Positions 1-8,648 of a stretch of DNA of 32,035 nucleotides are shown here, one piece after another; positions within the stretch are counted from its first letter, which is position 1; each line of letters starts with the position of its first letter. A program made the position numbers and the translations under genes. Below the pieces are notes generated by a model. It was not told where the DNA came from and did no database searches. It saw only the letters and a list, made by a program, of their open reading frames with translations. This DNA comes from Roseomonas sp. 18066 (GTDB lineage: Bacteria > Pseudomonadota > Alphaproteobacteria > Acetobacterales > Acetobacteraceae): NCBI RefSeq assembly GCF_902706185.1, contig NZ_CACSJM010000067.1, positions 1 to 32,035 of the forward strand. Direction: 5' to 3'.

Positions 1-444
<444 letters not shown>

Positions 445-448
445 GGCG

Positions 449-1165
<717 letters not shown>

Positions 1166-1312
1166 GGCAATCTCCTCTTGTCACCCGCCCGGATGCCTGC
1201 CGGGTCGGCTTCGCCACGCCTGTGGCCCGCCACGCCTGCCCGAGGGGGCATGCCGGCCGACCGGTCCCAGTCCATGCCGGCCCCGCCCCGGCGGGGCGCA
1301 ACCTGCGGAAAT

Positions 1313-1729
1313 CTAGCCCCCGACCGCCGCCCGGAAGGCGGCGCGCCAGGGTTCCGGCACCGCCGCCGGCCGCATCCCGTCCGCGCGGACGCAGACCAGG
1401 CCGACCGTCAGCCGCGCCTTGTAGCCACCCGCCTCGTCGCGAATATCCTGGGCAAGCTCCACCGAGGCGCCACCGAAGCGGCGCACGGCAGTTTCCACCA
1501 CCAGGGATTCGTCGAGGCGCGCGGGGGCCACATACTCCACTTCAATGCGCCGCACCACGAGCATCGAAGCGTGACGTTCTATCATAACTTGATGCGGCAA
1601 GTTTATGGCACGCAAGGATTCTGTGCGCCCCCGCTCTGCCCAGCGGAGATAGCTCGCGTGATAGGCGATGGCGCCGGCATCGGTGTCCTCGAAATAGACC
1701 CGGATCGGCCAGCGATGCGGCCAGCTCAC
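1313..1729 (-). CDS. ybgC: YbgC-type acyl-CoA thioesterase (4-hydroxybenzoyl-CoA thioesterase fold)
   Basis: This is a hot-dog-fold thioesterase of 138 residues that hydrolyses acyl-CoA or acyl-ACP thioesters in the cytoplasm and is usually linked to the Tol-Pal cluster. The signature FEDTDAGAIAYHASYLRW at residues 13-30 contains Asp17, the expected catalytic aspartate. The later segment RIEVEYVAPARLDE and the terminal beta strands also fit. The start is GTG and shares 4 bp (GTGA) with the ruvB stop, so the two are probably translationally coupled. The physiological substrate cannot be read from sequence. In this position between ruvB and tolQ it is the standard YbgC. Confidence 0.93.
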   Translation of the reverse strand: MSWPHRWPIRVYFEDTDAGAIAYHASYLRWAERGRTESLRAINLPHQVMIERHASMLVVRRIEVEYVAPARLDESLVVETAVRRFGGASVELAQDIRDEAGGYKARLTVGLVCVRADGMRPAAVPEPWRAAFRAAVGG

Positions 1730-2751
1730 AACCCGCCACCCAGCAGGTCGGCCTGGCTGCCCGGCGGCGGGGACATGCCCAGATGCCGCCAGCCCAGGTC
1801 GCCCAGCACCCGGCCCCGCGGGGTGCGGAGCACGTAGCCCTCCTGGATCAGGAAGGGCTCGACCACCTCCTCCAGCGTGTCGCGGCCCTCGGCCAGCGCC
1901 GCCGCCAGGGTCTCGACCCCGACCGGGCCGCCATGATGGTGCTCGGCGATGCGGCGGAGATAGCGGCGGTCCATCTGGTCGAGGCCCTTGCTGTCCACCT
2001 CGAGCCGCAGCAGCGCGCCATCGGCCATGGCCCGGTCGGCCACCTGGCCGGAGACCAGCGAGAAGTCGCGCACCCGGCGCAGCAGCCGGCCGGCGATGCG
2101 CGGCGTGCCGCGGGAGCGGTTGGCGATTTCCTCCGCCCCCTCGTCGGACAGCGCGAAGCCCAGCTTCTGCGCGCCGCGGCGGACGATCAGCAGCAATTCC
2201 TGCGGTGTGTAGAATTGCAACCGCAGCGGGATGCCGAAGCGGTCGCGCAGCGGGGTGGCCAGCAGACCCGCCCGGGTGGTGGCGCCGACCAGGGTGAAGG
2301 GCGGCAGGTCGATGCGGACCGTGCGCGCCGCCGGCCCCTCGCCGATGATCAGATCCAGCTGGAAATCCTCCATCGCCGGATAGAGGGTTTCCTCCAGCGC
2401 CGGCTGCAGCCGGTGGATCTCGTCGACGAACAGCACGTCGCGCGGCTGCAGGTTGGTCAGGATCGCGGCCAGGTCCCCTGCCCTTTGCAGCACGGGGCCG
2501 GAGGTGGCGCGGAACCCCACCCCCATCTCGCGCGCCACGATCTGGGCGAGCGTGGTCTTGCCCAGGCCCGGCGGGCCATGCAGCAGGACATGGTCCAGCG
2601 CCTCGCCCCGGACCTTGGCCGCCTGGATGAAGATCGAAAGATTCTCGCGGAGGGACTTCTGCCCCGTGAAGTCGTCGAGGGTCTGCGGCCGCAGCGTGGC
2701 CTCGGCCGCATCCTCCTCGGTCCGGTGCGGATCGGCGATGCGCTCGCTCAT
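1726..2751 (-). CDS. ruvB: RuvB, Holliday junction branch-migration helicase
   Basis: RuvB is the hexameric AAA+ motor that drives Holliday-junction branch migration with RuvA during recombination and repair. The 341-residue protein has Walker A GPPGLGKT at residues 59-66, Walker B in LFVDEIHRL, the ATTRAG segment with the sensor and arginine-finger region, and a C-terminal winged helix ending in EGYVLRTPRGRVL. Length and order of motifs are complete. The ATG is 33 bp after the ruvA stop. The gene sits between ruvA and ybgC in a cluster whose neighbours mostly touch or overlap, so it is probably cotranscribed. Confidence 0.98.
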   Translation of the reverse strand: MSERIADPHRTEEDAAEATLRPQTLDDFTGQKSLRENLSIFIQAAKVRGEALDHVLLHGPPGLGKTTLAQIVAREMGVGFRATSGPVLQRAGDLAAILTNLQPRDVLFVDEIHRLQPALEETLYPAMEDFQLDLIIGEGPAARTVRIDLPPFTLVGATTRAGLLATPLRDRFGIPLRLQFYTPQELLLIVRRGAQKLGFALSDEGAEEIANRSRGTPRIAGRLLRRVRDFSLVSGQVADRAMADGALLRLEVDSKGLDQMDRRYLRRIAEHHHGGPVGVETLAAALAEGRDTLEEVVEPFLIQEGYVLRTPRGRVLGDLGWRHLGMSPPPGSQADLLGGGL

Positions 2752-2784
2752 GGCGTCAGCCTCGCGGGACCGGATGGGACAGGA

Positions 2785-3408
2785 TCATCGGGGGGCGAGC
2801 TCCTTCAGGGCTTCGCGGATCAGCGGCTCCAGCGCCGCCGCCTCGCCCAGCCGCTTGGCGACGCGGTTGACCGCGGCCGCCGCCTCGTGCCGCTTCCAGC
2901 CGAGATTGGTCAGCGCCGAGATGGCATCGGCCTGGGCCTGGTCCTCGGGCGGCAGCTGCGCGGCGATGGCGACGGTGCCGGGGGAGAAGCCGGGGCCGGT
3001 CGGCAGCGCGCCCACCTTGCCCTGCAGCTCGGCGACCAGCCGGGCCGCGAGCTTGGCCCCGACGCCGGGGGCACGGCTGATGGCGCCCTTGTCGCCGGCG
3101 ATCAGGGCGCGCGCCAGGTCGGCGGGCGACAGCGTCGACAGCAGGCCGAGCGCCACCTTGGGCCCGACGCCCTGGATGGCGGTCAGCGTCCGGTACCAGT
3201 CGCGCTCGGTGGCATCGGCGAAGCCATAGAGCAGGATGGCGTCCTCGCGGACCACGGTCTCGATCAGCAGCGAGCCGATGCCGGGCGCCGCCGGCAGCGC
3301 GGTCAGCGTCCGCGCCGAGCAGAAGACCAGGTAGCCGACGCCATGGACGTCGAAGATGCAGCCGCCATCGAAGGCGCTGTCCAGCTTGCCGGTCAATTTG
3401 CCGATCAT
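2785..3408 (-). CDS. ruvA: RuvA, Holliday junction DNA-binding subunit
   Basis: RuvA forms the tetramer that binds the four-way junction and loads RuvB. The chosen start gives 207 residues, the family's usual size, and begins MIGKLTGKLD. The open frame runs 122 codons further upstream, but that part only mirrors ruvC in another frame and is rejected. The protein has the N-terminal OB fold (about 1-65), tandem helix-hairpin-helix segments (GVGPKVALGLLS and GVGAKLAARLVAEL), and a C-terminal RuvB-binding domain containing ALTNLGWKRHEAAAAV. The ATG overlaps the ruvC stop by 4 bp (ATGA), consistent with coupling. Confidence 0.97.
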   Translation of the reverse strand: MIGKLTGKLDSAFDGGCIFDVHGVGYLVFCSARTLTALPAAPGIGSLLIETVVREDAILLYGFADATERDWYRTLTAIQGVGPKVALGLLSTLSPADLARALIAGDKGAISRAPGVGAKLAARLVAELQGKVGALPTGPGFSPGTVAIAAQLPPEDQAQADAISALTNLGWKRHEAAAAVNRVAKRLGEAAALEPLIREALKELAPR

Positions 3409-3911
3409 CGGGCCGCCAGGGCCTTCGCCAGCATCATGCTGGTGCCGCGGTGATGCGCGTGGCAGATGGCCACCGCCAGCGCGTCGGAGGCGTCGGCGCG
3501 CCTCAGGGTCGCGCCCGGCAGCAGCCGGCGCACCATCTCGGCCACCTGGATCTTGTCGGCATGTCCGGTGCCCACCACGGCGCGCTTGACCTCCATCGCC
3601 TGGTATTCGGCGACCGGCAGCCCGGCCATGGCCGGCGCCAGCAGCACCACGCCGCGCGCCTGGCCGAGCTTCAGCGCCGCACCCGGGTTCTTGTTGACAT
3701 AGGTATGCTCGACCGCCGCCTCGTCCGGCTTCCAGATGTCCATCAGCGTGTTGAGCGCGCGGTGGATCTGGCACAGCCGCTCGGCCAGGCTGAGCGCGGT
3801 GGTGGTGGAGATGACACCGTCGGCGACATGCCGCAGCCGGCTGCCGGAGCTTTCCACCACACCCCAGCCGGTGTGCTGCAGCCCGGGATCGAGGCCGAGC
3901 AGCAGGGCCAT
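3405..3911 (-). CDS. ruvC: RuvC, Holliday junction resolvase
   Basis: RuvC is the endonuclease that cuts Holliday junctions symmetrically. The 168-residue protein starts MALLLGLDPGLQHTGWG, which places the first catalytic aspartate at residue 8. The motif VEHTYVNKNPGAALKLGQARG carries the catalytic glutamate, and RADASDALAVAICHAHH carries the two C-terminal acidic residues. The key catalytic positions therefore look intact. It begins 2 bp after the yebC stop and overlaps ruvA by 4 bp, making a tight yebC-ruvC-ruvA-ruvB unit. Confidence 0.97.
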   Translation of the reverse strand: MALLLGLDPGLQHTGWGVVESSGSRLRHVADGVISTTTALSLAERLCQIHRALNTLMDIWKPDEAAVEHTYVNKNPGAALKLGQARGVVLLAPAMAGLPVAEYQAMEVKRAVVGTGHADKIQVAEMVRRLLPGATLRRADASDALAVAICHAHHRGTSMMLAKALAAR

Positions 3912-3913
3912 GC

Positions 3914-4663
3914 TCAGTCCGACAGCTGCTGCAGCACGGCGTCGGGCACCTCGAAATTGGCGGTCACCGTCTGCACGTCGTCATGCTCGTCGAGGATGTC
4001 GATCAGCTTCAGCACCGAGCGGGCCTGCTCCTCGTTCAGCTCGACGCTGACATTGGGGCGCCATTCGAGCTTGGCGCTCTCCGCCGGGCCAAATTTTTCT
4101 TCCAACGCATCGCGGACGGTGAAGAGGTCCTCGATCGCGGTGCGGACCTCGTGGCCTTCCTCGCCGCTCTCGACATCGGCGGCCCCGGCCTCGATGGCGG
4201 CCTCCAGCATGGCGTCGGCGTCCGTCGCCGAGGCCGGGTAGCGCACCACGCCGTTGCGCTCGAACTGGAAGGAGACCGAGCCGGTCTCGCCCAGCGCCCC
4301 GCCATGCTTGGAGAAGGCCGAGCGGATGTCGGAGGCGGTGCGGTTGCGGTTGTCGGTCAGCGTCTCGACGATGACGGCGACGCCGGCCGGGCCATAGCCC
4401 TCATACCGGACCTCGACGTAATCCTCGCCGCCGGCACCACCACTGGCCTTCTTGATGGCGCGGTCGATGGTGTCCTTGGTCATGTTGGCGACGCGCGCCG
4501 CCTGCACCGCCGAGCGCAGCCGCGGGTTGAAGGCGGGGTCCGGCAGGCCCTGGCGGGCGCTGACGGTGATCTCGCGGATCAGCTTGGCGAAGGCGCGGGC
4601 GCGCTTGGCGTCCTGCGCACCCTTGCGGTGCATGATGTTCTTGAACTGGGAATGGCCGGCCAC
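3914..4663 (-). CDS. yebC: YebC/TACO1-family protein (PmpR-like)
   Basis: Members of this family have been described both as DNA-binding transcription regulators and as ribosome-associated factors that help translation of difficult stretches such as polyproline. The 249-residue protein opens with the family signature MAGHSQFKNIMHRKGAQDAK, followed by the three-domain body including VRYEGYGPAGVAVIVETLTDNRNRT and the AFSKHGGALGETGSVSFQF block. Length is normal. It is the first gene of the ruvCAB unit. The 173 bp between its start and the next gene on the opposite strand should hold its promoter, although I cannot assign clear -35 and -10 boxes. Confidence 0.95.
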   Translation of the reverse strand: MAGHSQFKNIMHRKGAQDAKRARAFAKLIREITVSARQGLPDPAFNPRLRSAVQAARVANMTKDTIDRAIKKASGGAGGEDYVEVRYEGYGPAGVAVIVETLTDNRNRTASDIRSAFSKHGGALGETGSVSFQFERNGVVRYPASATDADAMLEAAIEAGAADVESGEEGHEVRTAIEDLFTVRDALEEKFGPAESAKLEWRPNVSVELNEEQARSVLKLIDILDEHDDVQTVTANFEVPDAVLQQLSD

Positions 4664-4836
4664 GCGCTCTCTCCGGGATTCTCATGATGTTCCGGGGTTG
4701 CCGTCCTATACCGCCGCCGCCCGGCCAAGGCGAGGGGCCAGCCGTCACAAGAATTTCCCTGGCATGACTTTGCGGGCGTTGCCCCGGCGGCATGGCGGCT
4801 TCTAGCATCGGCCCCGCCACAGCCCGAGCCGCCGCC

Positions 4837-5457
4837 ATGACCGTCGACCCGCATGCCGTGACCACCCCCGAGGCGCTGGCCGCCCTCTACGCGCCGCCGC
4901 GGGAGATGGTGCTGAAGAAGGTGGCCGACCGGATCGACCCGCGCACCGCCCGCTTCATCGCCGCCAGCCCCTTTTGTCTGTTATCCACCGCCGGGGCGCG
5001 GGGGCCGCATTGCACGCCGCGCGGCGACGCCCCCGGCTTCGTCCAGGTGGTCGACGAAAAAACCCTGCTGATCCCGGACCGGCGCGGCAACAACCGGATC
5101 GACGCGCTGCGCGACATCATCGACAACCCGGCGCTCGCCCTGCTGTTCCTGCTGCCCGGCATGGGGGAGACGCTGCGGATCGGCGGCATCGGCCGCATCA
5201 CCGCCGATCCCGAGCTCCGCGCCCGGCATGCCGTGCAAGGCGCCGAGCCGGCGACCCTGCTGCTGGTCGAGGTCCAGGAAGTCTTCATGCAATGCGCCCG
5301 GGCCCTGGTGCGGTCCAAGCTCTGGGGCCAGCGCGACCGGCCGCCGGCCGAGGCCCCCACCGGCGGCGAGCTGCTGGAGGCGCATACCAAGGGCCTGCTC
5401 GACGCCCAGGAATACGACACGGTGCTGGCGCCGAAATACAGCGCGATGCTCTATTGA
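4837..5457 (+). CDS. Pyridoxamine 5'-phosphate oxidase-fold FMN protein
   Basis: This predicted flavoprotein has the split-barrel PPOX fold. The core motif FIAASPFCLLSTAGARGPHC is followed by TPRGDAPGFVQVVDEKTLLIPDRRGNNRIDAL, which is characteristic of a subfamily of general FMN- or F420-type PPOX proteins rather than true pyridoxine-phosphate oxidase. The start chosen gives 206 residues beginning MTVDPHAVTTPEAL; an upstream ATG at 4792 would add 15 residues of low-complexity sequence and looks less likely. The gene is transcribed alone, divergent from yebC, and is followed by a hairpin at 5525-5570. The physiological substrate is unknown. Confidence is high for the fold, low for any specific reaction. 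Confidence 0.85.
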   Translation: MTVDPHAVTTPEALAALYAPPREMVLKKVADRIDPRTARFIAASPFCLLSTAGARGPHCTPRGDAPGFVQVVDEKTLLIPDRRGNNRIDALRDIIDNPALALLFLLPGMGETLRIGGIGRITADPELRARHAVQGAEPATLLLVEVQEVFMQCARALVRSKLWGQRDRPPAEAPTGGELLEAHTKGLLDAQEYDTVLAPKYSAMLY

Positions 5458-5524
5458 GCGTCCCGCTGATGGTGCCGTGCGAAATGAGGGGGTGCTTCCC
5501 CCTTCCCGCCCCGGCCTGCCACCG

Positions 5525-5570
5525 CCTGGCGCAGCTTGCCTTCGGAAAGACGGAGACAAGCTGCGCCAGG
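5525..5570 (+). terminator. Perfect 14-bp inverted repeat, probable terminator
   Basis: Arms CCTGGCGCAGCTTG (5525-5538) and its exact complement (5557-5570) flank an 18-nt loop and are followed by TCTTTGTCTG. It lies 68 bp after the PPOX stop and 62 bp before the cytochrome b561 gene. The T-tract is weak, so a terminator is the likely but unproven reading. Confidence 0.5.
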
Positions 5571-5632
5571 TCTTTGTCTGGTCGCGTGATTCAGGCTTTT
5601 CGGTGATTCCACCTCAAGCCATCACGCTGTAG

Positions 5633-6217
5633 ATGACGGACAGGCAACCGGACGGACAGATTTTGGCCCTTTCCTGGCGAGACACCCCTGAGCGCTACGG
5701 CCTGATCACCCGCGCCCTGCATTGGGGCATGGCGGGGGTCTTCGCCTGGCAGTTCCTCGGCATGATCCTGCGCAACCTGCTGGGGCGCGGGCCGGTGGCC
5801 GGCTTCTTCGTCGGCACGCATACCGCCCTGGGCACCGTGCTTCTCGTCTTGGTGCTGCTGCGCGGCGCCTGGGGGCTGTACAACCGCCCCCGCCGGCCGC
5901 CGCAGGAAGGTGGCTGGCTGGGCCGGGCGGCGGTGGCCGGGCATCTTGCTCTCTACGGGCTGATGCTGCTGGTGCCGAGCCTGGCCCTGCTGCGCGCCTA
6001 TGGCTCCGGCCGCGCCTTCGCGCCCTTCGGCGTGCCGCTGTTCAGCGGCTTCCCAGGCGGGCCGATCGGCTGGATGACGGCGCCGGCCACTGCGGCGCAT
6101 GGGCTGCTGGCCTGGGTGCTGCTGGCGCTGATCGCCGGGCATATCGCCATGGCGCTGGCGCATCGGCTGATCTGGCGCGACGCGGTGCTGCAGCGGATGG
6201 CCGGGCCGGCCCGGTAG
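5633..6217 (+). CDS. Cytochrome b561 family membrane protein
   Basis: This is a small di-heme b-type cytochrome of the prokaryotic b561 family, which passes electrons at the inner membrane. The 194 residues contain four hydrophobic helices, at about 25-50, 60-82, 98-122 and 155-182. Histidines sit where heme ligands are expected: RALHWGMA in helix 1, GTHTALG at the start of helix 2, VAGHLALYG in helix 3, and AHGLLAWVLLALIAGHIAMAL in helix 4. No good Shine-Dalgarno site precedes the ATG, so the start is moderately certain; the N-terminal TPERYGLITRALHW is typical of the family. The partner and substrate cannot be inferred from the neighbours. Confidence 0.88.
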   Translation: MTDRQPDGQILALSWRDTPERYGLITRALHWGMAGVFAWQFLGMILRNLLGRGPVAGFFVGTHTALGTVLLVLVLLRGAWGLYNRPRRPPQEGGWLGRAAVAGHLALYGLMLLVPSLALLRAYGSGRAFAPFGVPLFSGFPGGPIGWMTAPATAAHGLLAWVLLALIAGHIAMALAHRLIWRDAVLQRMAGPAR

Positions 6218-6222
6218 CCTCG

Positions 6223-6254
6223 CCGCGAACGGGGCCGCGAAGGCCCCGCCGCGG
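6223..6254. terminator. Bidirectional terminator-like hairpin
   Basis: Nested arms CCGCG (6223-6227) with CGGGGCC (6230-6236) pair with GGCCCCG (6242-6248) and CGCGG (6250-6254) around a GCGAA loop. It lies between the convergent cytochrome b561 and YmdB-type genes. There is no T-tract on either side, so it may act with Rho or simply protect mRNA ends. Confidence 0.5.
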
Positions 6255-6279
6255 TAGCGCTCAGAACTCCGGGGAAGAT

Positions 6280-7101
6280 TCAGAAATCAGGGAAAGCCTG
6301 GGACAGCAGCCCGCCCTGCCGCACCGGGGCGATGCGCAGCGCCAGGCCGGTGGCATCGTCGGTCTCGACGAACACGCCGGAAAGGCTGGCCGGGCCCTCG
6401 GCCGGGGCCAGCTTCTCGCCCGGCACCTTCTTCCAGAAGCGCAGCGCCGCCGGGCCCTTCTGCATGCCGATGACGCTGTCATAGTCGCCGCACATGCCGG
6501 CATCGGTCTGGTAGGCGGTGCCATTCTCCAGGATGCGATGGTCGGCGCTGGGCACATGGGTGTGGGTGCCCACCACCAGGCTGACCCGGCCGTCGAAGCT
6601 GTGCGCGAAGGACATTTTTTCAGATGTCGCCTCGGCGTGGATATCCACCAGGATGGCCTGCACGCTGCCACCGGCACCCAGCTTGTGCCGGGCCAGCTCC
6701 GCCTGGGCGCCGCGGAAGGGGTCGTCCAGCGGCTCCATGAACAGGCGCCCCATGACGTTCATCACCAGCGCCTTGCGGCCGCCGGGGACGTCGACGACCG
6801 TGGCGCCGCGGCCGGGGGTGCCGGGCGGGTAGTTCAGCGGGCGGATCAGCCGCGGCTCGCCATCGATGTAGCCGACGATCTCCTTGCGGTCCCAGCTGTG
6901 GTTGCCCAGCGTCAGGACGTCGGCGCCGGCGGCCAGGAAGGCGCGCACCATGTCGGGGGAGACGCCGAAGCCATGGCTGGCATTTTCCGCATTGACCACG
7001 ACCAGGTCGGCGCGCAGCCGGGCGCGCAGCTCGGGCAGGCCGTCGGTCAGGGCGTCGCGGCCGGAGCGGCCGACCACGTCGCCCAGAAACAGGATACGCA
7101 A
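6280..7101 (-). CDS. ymdB: YmdB-type metallophosphoesterase (TIGR00282 family)
   Basis: Predicted dinuclear-metal phosphoesterase related to YmdB, a 2',3'-cyclic nucleotide phosphodiesterase in Bacillus. The 273 residues have the complete metal-site motif set: LGDVVGRSGR (Asp8), VVNAENASHG (Glu39, Asn40), LGNHSWDRK (Asn67, His68), VDIHAEATSEK (near 153-162) and VGTHTHVPSAD (His180, His182). The start is inferred to be TTG at 7099-7101, because the protein family begins exactly at this MRILFLGD motif; GAAAGG lies about 10 nt upstream. A longer open frame continues into fau but only in the wrong frame. The TTG is 4 bp after the fau stop, so translation is probably coupled to fau. Confidence 0.9.
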   Translation of the reverse strand: MRILFLGDVVGRSGRDALTDGLPELRARLRADLVVVNAENASHGFGVSPDMVRAFLAAGADVLTLGNHSWDRKEIVGYIDGEPRLIRPLNYPPGTPGRGATVVDVPGGRKALVMNVMGRLFMEPLDDPFRGAQAELARHKLGAGGSVQAILVDIHAEATSEKMSFAHSFDGRVSLVVGTHTHVPSADHRILENGTAYQTDAGMCGDYDSVIGMQKGPAALRFWKKVPGEKLAPAEGPASLSGVFVETDDATGLALRIAPVRQGGLLSQAFPDF

Positions 7102-7105
7102 GGGA

Positions 7106-7741
7106 TCAGGACCTTTCGGAAGAAAGCGGGTCGCAAGAAAGCGGCTCGGTAGGGATGAAGCCCGCCTCGGTCGCGATGCCGAACAGCGGGAAATCATGGG
7201 CCCCGGTGGGGATGGCGGGCCGTTCCTGCGCCGCGAAGGCGACGCCGATGGCCCGCGCCCCCGGCAGCGCAGCCAGGGTGCGGTCGTAGTAGCCGCCGCC
7301 ATAGCCCAGCCGCGCCCCGGTCCGGTCGAAGGCCAGCAGCGGCACCAGCAGCCAGTCGGGGCGGACCACCGCGCCGCCCGCCGGGACGGAGGTGCCGAAG
7401 CGGCCGGGCAGCAGCGCCTCGCCGAAGCGCCAGGCGCGGAATTCCAGCGGTTTTCCACGCGGGGGTGTCACCGGCAGCGCCAGCGGGTGGCCGGCCGCCT
7501 GCAGACGCCGCAAAACTGGCAGAAGATCGATCTCGGCGCCCATCGGCCAGAAGCCGCCGATGGTGGCGCCGGGCGGCGGCGGGCACTGCGCCAGCACCAC
7601 CGCGGCCAGGGCCTCGCCGGCGCCGGCCGGGTCCAGCGCATCCCGGGCCTGGAACGCAGAACGCCGAAGCGCAGCCTTGGCGGCGGCGAGCTCCGGCGGG
7701 TCCTCGGCGAAGGCGGATGGGGTCAAGCGCGGAGCCACCAT
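7106..7741 (-). CDS. fau: 5-formyltetrahydrofolate cyclo-ligase
   Basis: This enzyme converts 5-formyltetrahydrofolate to 5,10-methenyltetrahydrofolate with ATP in the cytoplasm. The 211-residue protein contains the family pattern of an N-terminal helical part (AALRRSAFQARDAL), IGGFWPMGAEIDLLPVL, PDWLLVPLLAFDRTGARLGYGGGYYDRTL, and GVAFAAQE near the end. The glycine-rich GYGGGYYDR loop binds phosphate in the family. The gene follows zapA and the 6S RNA, the same order as zapA-ssrS-ygfA in E. coli. AGGAGG is present upstream of the ATG but 17 nt away, inside the predicted closing stem of the 6S RNA, so it may belong to the RNA rather than act as this gene's ribosome site. Confidence 0.93.
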   Translation of the reverse strand: MVAPRLTPSAFAEDPPELAAAKAALRRSAFQARDALDPAGAGEALAAVVLAQCPPPPGATIGGFWPMGAEIDLLPVLRRLQAAGHPLALPVTPPRGKPLEFRAWRFGEALLPGRFGTSVPAGGAVVRPDWLLVPLLAFDRTGARLGYGGGYYDRTLAALPGARAIGVAFAAQERPAIPTGAHDFPLFGIATEAGFIPTEPLSCDPLSSERS

Positions 7742-7755
7742 GGCCGTTGGCGTAT

Positions 7756-7891
7756 TATCCTCCTAAGGCCTGCGTTAGCAGGTGGGCACCAGATAGCCGG
7801 ACCAAGATCCGGCCAGCGCCAGCTCCCGGAGGATGCTTATTGGCCCCAGGGATAAGTTGCCTGACGCACCTGGCAGCTCCGCGACAGGATA
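7756..7891 (-). ncRNA. ssrS: 6S RNA (ssrS), global RNA polymerase regulator
   Basis: 6S RNA mimics an open promoter and sequesters sigma70 RNA polymerase. Evidence is position and fold. It fills the 151-bp gap between zapA and fau, where 6S RNA lies in many proteobacteria. On the minus strand TATCCT at the 5' end (7886-7891) pairs with AGGATA at the 3' end (7756-7761) as a closing stem. An apical hairpin has arms CCGGA and TCCGG around TCTTGG, extended below by GGCGC with GTGCC. Between lies an open central region whose 3' strand carries the small hairpin CCTGC-TAAC-GCAGG, a feature seen in known 6S RNAs. The exact ends are uncertain by about 10 nt. I could not run a covariance model. Confidence 0.8.
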
Positions 7892-7892
7892 T

Positions 7893-8222
7893 TTAGGGCT
7901 GGTCGAGCGACGCTGCAATGCCCTCGATCTGCTCGGCCAGCCGGCCCAGCCGCTCGGCCAGCAGCGGGTCGACCTCCGGGGCCGCGCCCGGCGGCGCCGA
8001 CTTGGCGCGGGAGAGGTCGACGCGCAGGTCGTGGATCTCATCCGCCAGCAGCAGGGAGGCCAGCAGCAGCAGCCGGCTCTCGCCGAATTGCCCGCCCATG
8101 GCGCGGATCGAGGCGACGCGGCGGTCGACCTCGGCCGCCAGCGCGATCAGATGCGCCTCCTGCCCGTCCTCGCAGGAAACGGGGTGGGTGTAGCCGCCGA
8201 CGCGAACCGTGACCTGACCCAA
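7893..8222 (-). CDS. zapA: ZapA, cell division protein
   Basis: ZapA binds FtsZ and bundles protofilaments at the division ring. The 109-residue protein has the family start MGQVTVRVGGYTHPVSCEDG, then LIALAAEVDRRVASIRAMG and a helical segment LLLLASLLLADEIHDLRVDL. A C-terminal coiled-coil tail (about 75-109) is alanine- and leucine-rich. The ATG is 2 bp after the stop of the upstream coiled-coil gene, so the two form one unit. The 6S RNA begins directly at its TAA stop. Confidence 0.92.
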   Translation of the reverse strand: MGQVTVRVGGYTHPVSCEDGQEAHLIALAAEVDRRVASIRAMGGQFGESRLLLLASLLLADEIHDLRVDLSRAKSAPPGAAPEVDPLLAERLGRLAEQIEGIAASLDQP

Positions 8223-8224
8223 GC

Positions 8225-8524
8225 TCAGCTCCCCTTGATATCGTCTGCCGCGGGACGGCCCGCGGCAGCATCGCCCGGCTCGTCCTCGCCGGGCTCATCG
8301 TCATGCGGCAGGGCCGCCGATTCGGCGCCCTCGATCTCGGCCAGCGCGCCGCGCAGCCGGGCCAGGGTATCGTCCAGCCGCAGCGACAGCGCCGCCACCG
8401 CCTCGGGCGGCACGCCGGCAGCCGCCGCCTCGGCCGGCGAGGGCTGTCGCGCCAGGACCGTGGCCAGGCGGCCGACCGCCCGTTCCAGCCGAGCGGTGGC
8501 CTCGCTCACCGCATCGCTGCTCAT
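8225..8524 (-). CDS. Small coiled-coil protein upstream of zapA (DUF4164-like)
   Basis: I do not recognise a firm family. The chosen start gives 99 residues: an N-terminal heptad-like helix (SEATARLERAVGRLATVLAR), a second helix (LSLRLDDTLARLRGALAEIEG), and an acidic disordered tail. Small coiled-coil proteins, some labelled DUF4164, commonly sit directly upstream of zapA in alphaproteobacteria, so a role in division-ring assembly is plausible but inferred. An ATG at 8557 would add 11 residues; the internal ATG is preferred because GAAGG sits about 8 nt upstream, whereas the outer ATG has no ribosome site. The stop is 2 bp before zapA. Confidence 0.7.
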   Translation of the reverse strand: MSSDAVSEATARLERAVGRLATVLARQPSPAEAAAAGVPPEAVAALSLRLDDTLARLRGALAEIEGAESAALPHDDEPGEDEPGDAAAGRPAADDIKGS

Positions 8525-8648
8525 GCTCTCGCCTTCGCTCGCGCCGTAGGAATTCATGTCATCAGGCTTTACGCGGCGGGCGCGGCCAGGGTCAACGTAT
8601 GGTCAACGCCGGATCGCAGATCGGCCAAGGCTTTGGGGGCATCAGTGA

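Noticed and set aside
3409..3774. N-terminal extension of RuvA by 122 residues
   Set aside because: It lies entirely within ruvC in another frame and the sequence is low-complexity; RuvA of normal length starts at 3408.
4792..4836. Upstream start for the PPOX-fold protein
   Set aside because: It adds 15 Ala/Ser-rich residues with no supporting motif or ribosome site; the ATG at 4837 gives a typical start.
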